The position numbers and the translations under genes were made by a program. A stretch of 10,231 nt of DNA from JAEDES01 sp045649455 (GTDB lineage Bacteria; Bacillota_I; Bacilli_A; RF39; UBA660): NCBI GenBank assembly GCA_045649455.1, contig JAZRPV010000049.1, forward strand, positions 1-10,231. The letters run 5' to 3'. The notes beneath the pieces are model-generated. The model was not told the DNA's origin. It saw only the letters and a program-made list of their open reading frames with translations, and did no database searches. Shown piece by piece: positions 1 to 6,929 of the stretch; position 1 is the stretch's first letter; every line of letters starts with the position of its first letter.

Positions 1-1
1 A

Positions 2-2419
2 ATACTTAAGAAGTTTGGTATAGTAGAGGGTAATTTAGAAAATATATTAGATTTATTAAGTAAAGATAATGTTGATTTATTAGTTAATTATTATGATTTA
101 ATTAGAGAATTTATTGGAGATTGTGGAATTGATTTTGATTCTTTTATTCAATATGGTAGTGGTAGTAAAAGACATAGTGATTGGTTAAGTGAAATTGTTA
201 ATATTATTAGTGATGATAATAATGATGAGTTTATTCGTGTTAAGAATTATTTCTTTAATAATTTTTATACTGAACATAGAGAAAATGAAAATGATGTATA
301 TTTAATATCTAGTTATTTAGAGATGCTTGAAAATTATTTTAGATATAAAGATCTATGTATTAATTTATGTAATAGTAATGCTTATCTTAGAGATGAAGAT
401 ATTTTAAATATTAAATTTTTATTTAGTATTAAAGAGGTTGAAGGAATTGAGGTACCTAAAACTTTAAATGAATTATCTGAATATAAGAAAAAAATATATG
501 AAAATATTGTAAGTAGAATTAATAGTGGAGAGATGAGTGAAGAGGAATTAAAGAAAGTATTTAATGACTTAGTATTTGGTAATGCAGATGAAGTTATGTT
601 AAGTATTGGTGGTAGTGGTTCTTTAAGAACTCTTAAGAAAGATAATAGTTCTTCTTTAGTTATTTCAAAATATATAGATGAATTAATGTTATATAGTAGA
701 ATGATTGAAATGGTTAATGATTCTAATAATAAAGATGGATTAGAAAAGTTACTTAAATATGTATTTAGTGATATTAATACTTTAACTAATATTCAGAATA
801 TGTTTGGTCAAGTAGAGAAAAAAGTTAATAAATTATATGAAGCAGATGCTAGAAACAATTTAACATCTTTAGATAAAGTTAGAAGTATTGAAGGTGTTAT
901 AGATAGAGTTTTATCAGAAGAGTATGGTGGAGAAGTATTTGATTTTTCTGATAAGAATTATTGTTTATTTGGACATGTTTTAAGTAGTAGTGAAAATATA
1001 GAAGATATGTTAGATGGTAAAGCTACTGGTAAGAGTAATTTTATTTCTATGAGTCCTATTAGTTATAGAGGTCAAAAGTATTACTGGGATAGAGCTGAAT
1101 GTATATTAGCTTTTGATAGTTTACCTAGAGGTAGTTTTATATGTAGTTCTATTCATAATATGGGAACTAATCAAATATTAAATAATAATAGTAGTGAAGT
1201 TGATCAATTTAGAAGAACTCAAAGAGGTATTTTAGAAACTAGTGCTGTTACTAGAAATAATTCAGAAGTACTTTTATATAGAGATAAAGTTAGACCGTGT
1301 GGTTTAGTTTTACCAGGAGGTAGAAAACCTACTGCTAAAGAAATGGAACTTCATAAGAAATATAATTTACCATTTATTATTACACAAGAAATGATGAAGT
1401 CTATTGAAAGTCCTAAGATGATTTTAGATAATGGTACTGAGTTTACTTTAAAAAGCAGTGATAAATCTGATGAACTAAAAGGATTTATTGATATGCTTAG
1501 TCCGAATGTTAGTATTAGTAAGGAAGATGATGTTTATACAGGTAGAGAAGTTGGATTGTTTACAGATTCACATTCTATGTATGAACCAACACTTGCAGTA
1601 CTTGAAGATATGAGAAGACATGGTATTAATGAAATATATTCATTAGGTGATAATGTTGGACTTGGACCTAATCCTAGTGAAGTGTTTGACTTAATGGAAG
1701 AATATGGTGTTATCTCTGTTGCTGGTAATAGTGAATATTATAATATTTTAGGTACTGAACCATTTAATTATTTCTATCCAGAAAAGACTAAGAGTCAAGA
1801 ATGGACAAGTAATAAACTTGGAAAATTAAGAGTTAAAAAGATGGAAGTGTATCCAGCAAGTATAGATTTAATTATTGGTGGTAAGAAACTTGGTCTTTGC
1901 CATTTTGCTAATGATGTTAGATGGGACTATGGTGATAATAGTACTCATGTATATAGAGCGAATTATGGTAAAGAAGGAGCAAGTAAGCAATTCTTATATA
2001 CTAATAGTGATGATGCTAATACAAAAGTTAATAACTTTATAACAAGTCATAAATCTGGGGATAAAGTTGCTAGGGGTTATGTTTCTTCTAAAAATAATCC
2101 ATTATTTGATGGTAAGAGAGTTACTGATTATGATGGTATTATTCAAGGACATGTTCACTTTGATATGGATGATAGTATAGAAGATACTAAGATTCATACT
2201 TTAAGAGCATGTGGTATGGGATATGAAGATGATGCTCCTGATACAGCTTGTTATTATGTATTAAGAGAGAAAAAAGAAGGTGGATATGATCTTGAAAAGA
2301 GATTAGTTCACTTTAATAAAAATAGTTTATTATCAAGTATTTATACTAGTGATATTCCTAATAAAGATGCAATTATTAGATATGTAAAAACAGATCAAGA
2401 AATGAGAGGATTCTATTAG
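2..2419 (+). CDS. Large protein of unknown function with C-terminal calcineurin-like phosphoesterase domain (5' end outside window)
   Basis: The frame is open from base 2 to the TAG at 2419, at least 805 residues, with no start codon before the ATG at 323, so the gene begins left of the window. The last third reads as a metallophosphoesterase of the YfcE/Metallophos_2 kind: DSH metal ligands (1565-1573), LGDN (1643-1654), GNSE (1724-1735), a His in LCHF (1901-1903) and GHVH (2147-2158), then the usual C-terminal strand region. Such domains use two metal ions to cleave phosphoesters; the substrate here is unknown. In the GNH(D/E) motif the His is replaced by Ser. The roughly 520 residues before it are hydrophilic, show no membrane segment, and match no family I recognise; a conspicuous block (about 1270-1380) contains LPGGRKPT and LPFIIT. 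The gene ends in its own terminator and looks separate from the next gene. The phosphoesterase call is firm; the overall role is unknown. Confidence 0.8.
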   Translation: MLKKFGIVEGNLENILDLLSKDNVDLLVNYYDLIREFIGDCGIDFDSFIQYGSGSKRHSDWLSEIVNIISDDNNDEFIRVKNYFFNNFYTEHRENENDVYLISSYLEMLENYFRYKDLCINLCNSNAYLRDEDILNIKFLFSIKEVEGIEVPKTLNELSEYKKKIYENIVSRINSGEMSEEELKKVFNDLVFGNADEVMLSIGGSGSLRTLKKDNSSSLVISKYIDELMLYSRMIEMVNDSNNKDGLEKLLKYVFSDINTLTNIQNMFGQVEKKVNKLYEADARNNLTSLDKVRSIEGVIDRVLSEEYGGEVFDFSDKNYCLFGHVLSSSENIEDMLDGKATGKSNFISMSPISYRGQKYYWDRAECILAFDSLPRGSFICSSIHNMGTNQILNNNSSEVDQFRRTQRGILETSAVTRNNSEVLLYRDKVRPCGLVLPGGRKPTAKEMELHKKYNLPFIITQEMMKSIESPKMILDNGTEFTLKSSDKSDELKGFIDMLSPNVSISKEDDVYTGREVGLFTDSHSMYEPTLAVLEDMRRHGINEIYSLGDNVGLGPNPSEVFDLMEEYGVISVAGNSEYYNILGTEPFNYFYPEKTKSQEWTSNKLGKLRVKKMEVYPASIDLIIGGKKLGLCHFANDVRWDYGDNSTHVYRANYGKEGASKQFLYTNSDDANTKVNNFITSHKSGDKVARGYVSSKNNPLFDGKRVTDYDGIIQGHVHFDMDDSIEDTKIHTLRACGMGYEDDAPDTACYYVLREKKEGGYDLEKRLVHFNKNSLLSSIYTSDIPNKDAIIRYVKTDQEMRGFY

Positions 2420-2432
2420 AATTCTCTTTTTT
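2405..2432 (+). terminator. Intrinsic terminator overlapping the stop codon of the phosphoesterase gene
   Basis: A 9-bp stem (2405-2413 with 2419-2427, one G-U pair) closes a 5-base loop and runs into a T-tract at 2427-2432. The TAG stop at 2417-2419 lies at the loop and 3' arm, so the hairpin uses the last sense codons. Confidence 0.85.
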
Positions 2433-2440
2433 GTTTTATT

Positions 2441-2468
2441 AAAAAGAAATCTTTGGAATTCTTTTTTT
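2441..2468. terminator. Possible second hairpin with T-tract
   Basis: AAAAAGAA (2441-2448) can pair with TTCTTTTT (2459-2466) around a 10-base loop, followed by more T. The stem is almost all A-T. It could be a back-up terminator, or chance pairing in an A/T-rich spacer. It overlaps the -35 region of the next promoter. Confidence 0.3.
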
Positions 2469-2480
2469 ATTTGATATACT
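2453..2480 (+). promoter_or_regulatory. Promoter of the GH13 gene
   Basis: TTGGAA (2453-2458) and TATACT (2475-2480) are spaced by 16 bp, and TG at 2472-2473 makes an extended -10. Transcription would start near 2487, giving a leader of only about 16 nt before the ATG at 2503. Confidence 0.6.
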
Positions 2481-2502
2481 TTATATAAGATAGGATGATT
2501 AT

Positions 2503-4350
2503 ATGAGTAGTGAATTTTTATATAGTATTACACCTGTAGAGAAACATGATAATGGGAATAAATATTTAATTAATGTAGAAGTACCACTTGATAGATATTG
2601 GTATGATGATATGTATATTGTGATTGAGAAAGGTAATGAAAAGATACCTGTTAAATTAAATCATAAAGAAAATCGTGATGGGAAGATTTATTTTGAGGGA
2701 GAAGTATTTTTAGATACAAGAGCGATATATCGATATTATTTTTCTTATTATAAAGATGGTAAACTTTGTTTTCATAAGAAAAAAGATATAGTAAAACATA
2801 ATCCAATTAGAGATGAAATGTTTAAGATGAGTGTTAATTATGATGTACCTGATTGGGCTAAAGGTAAGATTATGTATCATATCTTTGTAGATAGATTTAA
2901 TCGTGGTAGTAGTGAGAAAATGATTCCAATGGATAGAAGAAATATTCATGAAGATTGGAATGAAGCTATGCAAATAGGTCCGGATAAAGATGGTATTTGG
3001 AATAATGATTTTTATGGTGGGGATTTAAAAGGGATAATTGATAAATTAGATTATATTGAATCTTTAGGAGTTTCTATTTTATATTTAAGTCCTATTGTAT
3101 GGAGTCAATCTAATCATAGATATGATACTTCTGATTATGAAAAAGTTGATCCTTATGCTGGGGTTAATGAGGATTTAAAATTACTTTGTGATGAAGCTCA
3201 TAAAAGAGGAATGAAAGTTGTACTTGATGCAGTATTTAATCATACTGGTAGTGATAGTAAGTATTTTAATAAATTTGGTAATTTTGATGAAGTAGGAGCA
3301 TATCAAAGTAATGATTCTAAATATTCGTCATTCTTTAGAAAACATTATCATAATGGTAAAGAGTATTTTGATTATTGGTGGGGATTTGATAACTTACCAG
3401 AATGTAATGGGTATTCGCCTGAATGGAGAGAGTATATTCTTGGAGAAGGTGGAGTTATTGATCTTTGGTTCTCTTTAGGAATAGATGGTTTAAGATTAGA
3501 TGTTGCGGATGAATTAACTGATGACTTTATTGAAGGAATTAGAACTGCTGTAAAAAGAAATAAAGAAGATGGATTTATTCTTGGGGAAGTATGGAAGAAT
3601 CCAATGAGAATGGGTAGAGGATATATTGAATCTGGAAGAGGAATGGATTCAGTTATGAATTATCCTTTAGTAGATTCATTGTTAAGATATTTTAAATATG
3701 GAGATGTTCATAAACTTTCATATATTATTAATGATATGTTAAATGAATATCCAGAAGAGACTATTTATGCATTGATGAATTTTACTTCAACTCATGATAT
3801 TTCTCGTGCATTAAATATGTTAGGATGTGAAAGTGAATTTAGTCCTTATAAAGAATGGTATTGGGATCCAGTTGATAATTCTCATGAACATTGTAAAGAT
3901 TATAAAATGTCTAAAGAAGATTTAATTCGTGCGAAAGAAATATATAAAGCATATATTTCAGCACTTGCTTTTTTACCAGGTAACTTATCAATATTTTATG
4001 GAGATGAAGCAGGAATTGAAGGACTTGGTAATCTTGCAAATAGAAAGACTTTTCCTTGGGGAGAAGAAGATAGTGATTTAGTAGAATTTTTTACAAGTAT
4101 TGGGAAAGTTAGAGTTAATAATAAATTCCTTGAACAAGCTGATTTAAATGTATTTAAAATTAATAGAGATTATTTTATGTTTGAAAGAGTTAATGGGGAA
4201 GATAAGATGTTATTTGCAGTTAACAGGACTGATAATGATGTTGATTTTAAAGTACCTGATGAATATAGTGATGGAGAAGATGTATATGTACTTAAGAAAT
4301 CTCGTAAGGGACATCTTGGTCCATATGGAAGTGTTGCGATTAAGAAGTAG
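2503..4350 (+). CDS. Cytoplasmic GH13 alpha-glucan hydrolase (neopullulanase / cyclomaltodextrinase-like)
   Basis: This 615-residue alpha-amylase-family enzyme is expected to hydrolyse alpha-1,4 (possibly alpha-1,6) bonds in maltodextrins, cyclodextrins or glycogen fragments. Residues 1 to about 118 look like an N-terminal beta-sandwich of the CBM34 type. The (beta/alpha)8 barrel opens with YHIFVDRFNRG (125-135) and carries region V HRYDTSDY (205-212), region I DAVFNHT (D242, N246, H247), region II GLRLDVADE (R331, nucleophile D333), region III LGEVW (acid/base E362) and region IV TSTHD (H431, D432). A C-terminal beta domain follows from about 530. All catalytic residues are present. There is no signal peptide, so it acts in the cytoplasm on imported or stored glucans. 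AGGA at 2492-2495 lies 7 nt before the ATG. Length and domain order suggest subfamily GH13_20; the precise specificity is inferred only. Confidence 0.9.
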   Translation: MSSEFLYSITPVEKHDNGNKYLINVEVPLDRYWYDDMYIVIEKGNEKIPVKLNHKENRDGKIYFEGEVFLDTRAIYRYYFSYYKDGKLCFHKKKDIVKHNPIRDEMFKMSVNYDVPDWAKGKIMYHIFVDRFNRGSSEKMIPMDRRNIHEDWNEAMQIGPDKDGIWNNDFYGGDLKGIIDKLDYIESLGVSILYLSPIVWSQSNHRYDTSDYEKVDPYAGVNEDLKLLCDEAHKRGMKVVLDAVFNHTGSDSKYFNKFGNFDEVGAYQSNDSKYSSFFRKHYHNGKEYFDYWWGFDNLPECNGYSPEWREYILGEGGVIDLWFSLGIDGLRLDVADELTDDFIEGIRTAVKRNKEDGFILGEVWKNPMRMGRGYIESGRGMDSVMNYPLVDSLLRYFKYGDVHKLSYIINDMLNEYPEETIYALMNFTSTHDISRALNMLGCESEFSPYKEWYWDPVDNSHEHCKDYKMSKEDLIRAKEIYKAYISALAFLPGNLSIFYGDEAGIEGLGNLANRKTFPWGEEDSDLVEFFTSIGKVRVNNKFLEQADLNVFKINRDYFMFERVNGEDKMLFAVNRTDNDVDFKVPDEYSDGEDVYVLKKSRKGHLGPYGSVAIKK

Positions 4351-4369
4351 TGTTATACTACTTCTTTTT
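4342..4369 (+). terminator. Intrinsic terminator containing the GH13 stop codon
   Basis: A perfect 10-bp stem AAGAAGTAGT / ACTACTTCTT (4342-4351 with 4357-4366) with a 5-base loop leads into TTTTT (4365-4369). The TAG stop (4348-4350) lies inside the 5' arm. Confidence 0.9.
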
Positions 4370-4370
4370 A

Positions 4371-4399
4371 TTGTATTTTTTGTTCTTTTGTGTTATAAT
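4371..4399 (+). promoter_or_regulatory. Promoter of the transglutaminase-like gene pair
   Basis: TTGTAT (4371-4376), a 17-bp spacer and a perfect TATAAT (4394-4399) preceded by TG (4391-4392), an extended -10. The -35 begins two bases after the terminator T-tract. The predicted start near 4406 leaves a leader of about 20 nt. Confidence 0.7.
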
Positions 4400-4425
4400 A
4401 TGAGGCACTTAAAGGGGAAATGGTT

Positions 4426-5124
4426 ATGGCTACAAAATTACAAAAAATGAAGTGGAAATTACATCAAAAGAAACATAGAATGTTATTATTATGGGGACTT
4501 AGTAAAGGATTGATTATACCTTATGATGATGGGTTAATTGAAAAACTTAGAAAGGTTTATTATGGTGGAATTCCAGCATCTGTTATACTACTTTCTAATG
4601 CAATGACTAATGGTCATTGTTATGATAGAGCATTATTAATGTCACGTGCGTTTTTAGATGATGAAGATGATGTTAAACTTTTATATGCATCTATTGATAG
4701 TTTAAAATTAAATCCAGACTTTATTAGAGATGATCCAATGTATGCAGATCATTGTATTGTAGAGAGAACTACTAAAGATGGTAGAAAATTAATTTATGAT
4801 ACCTCTTGTGGATTTGTATTTGATAAAGATTTATATTGGTTAATGGAAAGACCTAAAGTTAGACATTCTAATAGTAAAGATAAAATTAGAAGATTTATTG
4901 AAGAAGATGAAGATTATCATCCAGAAGATGTTAATAGAGATAAGTATGCATCACCACTTATTTTACCTTTTATTGAAATGACTTATGGTAGACCTACTGA
5001 AATGTATACTATGAGTGGTATAGAACTGTTACAAAGAGAAATTGCTCATTATAAACAAGTTATTGATTATGATGGTGTTTGTAGGGAAATAGATGAAGAT
5101 ATGAAAAGGTTAGGTATTAGATAA
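4426..5124 (+). CDS. Uncharacterised transglutaminase-like (Cys-His-Asp) protein, paralogue A
   Basis: This protein has 232 residues with no signal peptide or membrane segment and a very basic N-terminus. It aligns by eye with the next gene over its central part. Both have a CYDR block followed by a His and then a YD(T/P)S block. Here these are C65 in GHCYDR, H109 in ADHC and D125 in IYDTS, the order and rough spacing of the Cys-His-Asp triad of transglutaminase/papain-like folds. Activity could be thiol hydrolysis or amide transfer; no substrate is suggested. An ATG at 4420 is also in frame, but the ribosome site AGGGG (4413-4417) is 2 nt from it and 8 nt from the ATG at 4426, so 4426 is preferred. 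The stop TAA overlaps the ATG of the next gene (TAATG), implying translational coupling. The fold is my inference; no named family was recognised. Confidence 0.75.
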   Translation: MATKLQKMKWKLHQKKHRMLLLWGLSKGLIIPYDDGLIEKLRKVYYGGIPASVILLSNAMTNGHCYDRALLMSRAFLDDEDDVKLLYASIDSLKLNPDFIRDDPMYADHCIVERTTKDGRKLIYDTSCGFVFDKDLYWLMERPKVRHSNSKDKIRRFIEEDEDYHPEDVNRDKYASPLILPFIEMTYGRPTEMYTMSGIELLQREIAHYKQVIDYDGVCREIDEDMKRLGIR

Positions 5125-5813
5125 TGTTAGAAGATTTAAAGAAAAAATTATTTTTTACTAAGTTTCAAATTCTTTGGAGAAAAGCTGTTAGAGAAGGTAA
5201 GATAACTAATTTTGAAGATGAAATTTATGATGAAATGAGTGATACAATAATTGCTTGTTTACCTGTTTCTTTATATATTAAACATTCCAAACATTTATTT
5301 CCTATAGGTACTTGTTATGATAGAAGTTTATATATGTTTTTAGCACTTGATGATGCTTTATTAGTTCGTGGTAAAAATAAAGATTTAGAATATAATTATG
5401 GTAAAGGTCATGAAGGACATGGGTGGATAGAAAGAGGTAATTATGTTTATGATCCATCTTTAATGTTAAAGTTTGATAGAGATACTTATTATGCTTTATA
5501 TGGTTCTAGTGATATTTCAAGATGTGATAAAGAAACATATTTAAGAGAACATAAAGATTTTGTTGATCAACATGTTTCACATAGTTTAGATGATTTTAAA
5601 CCAGGTGGAGATAGAAGATTAGAACTTGGTGTTTTGATTATTCAATTGAGAGCATTAAGTCATATGATTGATGATGAAGAATTTTCTAAAGAATTAGAAG
5701 AATACTTAGATGCAATTGAATATGATGAAGGACAAATTCAAAGAGAAAGAGAAATTGCTATACAAAAAATATTAAGTGATAAGAAAGCAATGGCTAGAAT
5801 TAGTGGTAATTAA
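5124..5813 (+). CDS. Uncharacterised transglutaminase-like (Cys-His-Asp) protein, paralogue B
   Basis: This 229-residue soluble protein is the second member of the tandem pair. Its putative triad is C64 in GTCYDR, H99 in GHGWIE and D110 in VYDPS. The GHGW..E and YDP pattern is close to the HxW and D motifs of the transglutaminase core, more so than in paralogue A. Shared with A are the CYDRxL block, an aromatic and acidic stretch after the Asp (FDRDTYYAL against FDKDLYWLM), and an acidic C-terminal helical region. The C-terminal 60 residues look helical and highly charged (EEFSKELEEYL, QREREIAIQ). The gene starts on the last base of the upstream stop codon, so the two products are probably made together, perhaps as partners. 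Outside the motifs the two have diverged strongly. The function is unknown. Confidence 0.75.
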   Translation: MLEDLKKKLFFTKFQILWRKAVREGKITNFEDEIYDEMSDTIIACLPVSLYIKHSKHLFPIGTCYDRSLYMFLALDDALLVRGKNKDLEYNYGKGHEGHGWIERGNYVYDPSLMLKFDRDTYYALYGSSDISRCDKETYLREHKDFVDQHVSHSLDDFKPGGDRRLELGVLIIQLRALSHMIDDEEFSKELEEYLDAIEYDEGQIQREREIAIQKILSDKKAMARISGN

Positions 5814-5839
5814 AAAGATGATTTTATTCATCTTTTTTT
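5812..5839 (+). terminator. Intrinsic terminator after the transglutaminase-like pair
   Basis: A 10-bp stem AAAAAGATGA / TCATCTTTTT (5812-5821 with 5828-5837) with a 6-base loop continues into T7 (5833-5839). The stop TAA (5811-5813) overlaps the base of the stem. The T-tract runs straight into the next promoter. Confidence 0.85.
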
Positions 5840-5847
5840 GTTATAAT
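5839..5847 (+). promoter_or_regulatory. Extended -10 promoter of the membrane protein / ybaK unit
   Basis: TGTTATAAT (5839-5847) is a perfect extended -10 that begins on the last T of the terminator tract. No good -35 is found 16-18 bp upstream, which is tolerated by extended -10 promoters. Transcription would start near 5854, at the ribosome site itself, leaving a leader of about 11 nt. Confidence 0.65.
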
Positions 5848-5864
5848 ATTTTTGAGGGATTATT

Positions 5865-6398
5865 ATGAAGAAAATATTTATTTGTATAAGTTTAATCTTG
5901 TTTTTATTTTTATTAATATATCCATTTATTGAAATTGATACAGGTAAGAAAATAATAGTATTTGGTTATAACGATGATGTTAGTAAATATGAAGATGTTA
6001 GTTGTTATGATGAAAGTTATTTTTATGTAGAAGATAAAGATATTAGTATTAATAATTTTACTTTTTCTAAATTCTTATTTTTTCATTGGATTATTTTAGA
6101 TTATGAAAAAGGTAATGTTTGTGAAATAGAATATTTATTAGAAGAAGAATATATTAATAATTTTTTAAAGAATGCTGTTATTATAGAAAATGAAAATAAT
6201 ATTGATTTAGGAAAATTAATTGAAGGAAAGAAAGCTATTGTTTCAAATAAAAAATATTTTGGAAATGACTATAAAGATTCTATTTATTATAAATTAGATG
6301 GTAAAGAAGAAGTTATGTATATTTTTTATGTTGATGATTTATTAGTAATACAGGTTGGTAATACTGATGAAGGATGTAAGTTTATAGCGTATAGGTGA
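5865..6398 (+). CDS. Small membrane-anchored protein of unknown function
   Basis: The protein has 177 residues. It starts with MKK and a strongly hydrophobic stretch at about 4-22, which reads as an uncleaved signal anchor: no clear cleavage site follows and no lipobox is present. The remaining 150 residues, rich in Asp, Glu, Tyr, Phe and Asn, would lie outside the cell. No catalytic motif or known family is visible. GAGGGA (5854-5859) is 5 nt before the ATG. The gene ends with TGA followed at once by an in-frame TAA, and the ATG of the YbaK gene lies 4 nt further on, so the two are co-transcribed and probably coupled. A shared function with YbaK is not evident; the pairing may be only economical packing. 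Confidence 0.7.
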   Translation: MKKIFICISLILFLFLLIYPFIEIDTGKKIIVFGYNDDVSKYEDVSCYDESYFYVEDKDISINNFTFSKFLFFHWIILDYEKGNVCEIEYLLEEEYINNFLKNAVIIENENNIDLGKLIEGKKAIVSNKKYFGNDYKDSIYYKLDGKEEVMYIFYVDDLLVIQVGNTDEGCKFIAYR

Positions 6399-6402
6399 TA
6401 AT

Positions 6403-6888
6403 ATGAAAATAGAAAAGACAAATGCAATGAGAATATTAGATCAAAAGAAAGTTAATTATCAAGTACATAGTTATATGGGAACTGAGGCTATTTCTGGAGT
6501 AGAGGTTGCAGAAGTACTTGGGCAAAATCCTAAACAAGTATTTAAGACTTTAGTAACTGTTAGTGATAAGAATGTTAACTTTGTTTTTGTGATTCCAGTT
6601 GAAGAAGAACTTGATTTAAAGAAAGCTGCTAAAGTGGTAGGTGCTAAAAGTATAAGTATGATTAAATCAAAAGAATTACTTCCGCTTACTGGTTATATTC
6701 ATGGAGGATGTTCACCAGTTGGTATGAAGAAATTTTTTAGAACTGTTATTCATGAATCTGCTAAAGATTTTGAAAGTATTATTTTTAGTGGAGGGAAGAT
6801 TGGTTATCAAGTTGAACTTAGTTTGACGGATTTAGACAAAGTTATTAAATTTGACTTAGCAGATATTATAGTAAGAGATTGTGAATAA
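6403..6888 (+). CDS. ybaK: Cys-tRNA(Pro)/Cys-tRNA(Cys) deacylase, YbaK/EbsC family
   Basis: This 161-residue protein spans a complete single-domain YbaK. The family hydrolyses Cys-tRNA(Pro) made in error by prolyl-tRNA synthetase and acts in trans in the cytoplasm; some relatives edit other mischarged tRNAs. Family signs are the opening TNAMRILDQKKVNYQVHSY, the FKTL block with the essential-type Lys (K48), the VIPVEEELDLKKAAK stretch, and the GGCSPVGMKK loop (101-110). The ribosome site AGGTGA overlaps the upstream stop codon, so translation is probably coupled. The gene ends in an intrinsic terminator. Family membership is secure; Cys-tRNA(Pro) specificity is inferred from the family. Confidence 0.93.
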   Translation: MKIEKTNAMRILDQKKVNYQVHSYMGTEAISGVEVAEVLGQNPKQVFKTLVTVSDKNVNFVFVIPVEEELDLKKAAKVVGAKSISMIKSKELLPLTGYIHGGCSPVGMKKFFRTVIHESAKDFESIIFSGGKIGYQVELSLTDLDKVIKFDLADIIVRDCE

Positions 6889-6899
6889 TCTCTTTTTTT
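6873..6899 (+). terminator. Intrinsic terminator overlapping the ybaK stop codon
   Basis: A perfect 8-bp stem AAGAGATT / AATCTCTT (6873-6880 with 6887-6894) with a 6-base loop leads into T7 (6893-6899). The TAA stop (6886-6888) lies at the loop and 3' arm. Confidence 0.87.
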
Positions 6900-6907
6900 G
6901 TTATAAT
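6879..6907 (+). promoter_or_regulatory. Promoter of the MBL-fold / tsaC unit, nested in the terminator
   Basis: TTGTGA (6879-6884), a 17-bp spacer and TATAAT (6902-6907), with TG at 6899-6900 giving an extended -10. The -35 lies in the hairpin of the ybaK terminator and the spacer is largely its T-tract. The leader would be about 15 nt. Confidence 0.7.
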
Positions 6908-6929
6908 TTGAAATACTGAGGTGATTGGT

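Noticed and set aside
323..2419. ATG at 323 as the start of the phosphoesterase protein
   Set aside because: The same frame is open without a stop back to base 2 with similar composition and codon use, and there is no ribosome site before 323. It is an internal Met.
2710..2973. Reverse-strand open frame of 87 codons
   Set aside because: It lies wholly inside the conserved GH13 gene, and its Ile/Phe/Thr-rich product is what antisense reading of AT-rich coding DNA gives.
4148..4450. Open frame overlapping the end of the GH13 gene
   Set aside because: It is out of frame with the GH13 C-terminal domain, crosses a terminator and promoter, and has a composition typical of a shadow frame.
5865..5930. 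Lipoprotein signal at the N-terminus of the small membrane protein
   Set aside because: The only early Cys is at residue 7, before the hydrophobic stretch, with no lipobox.
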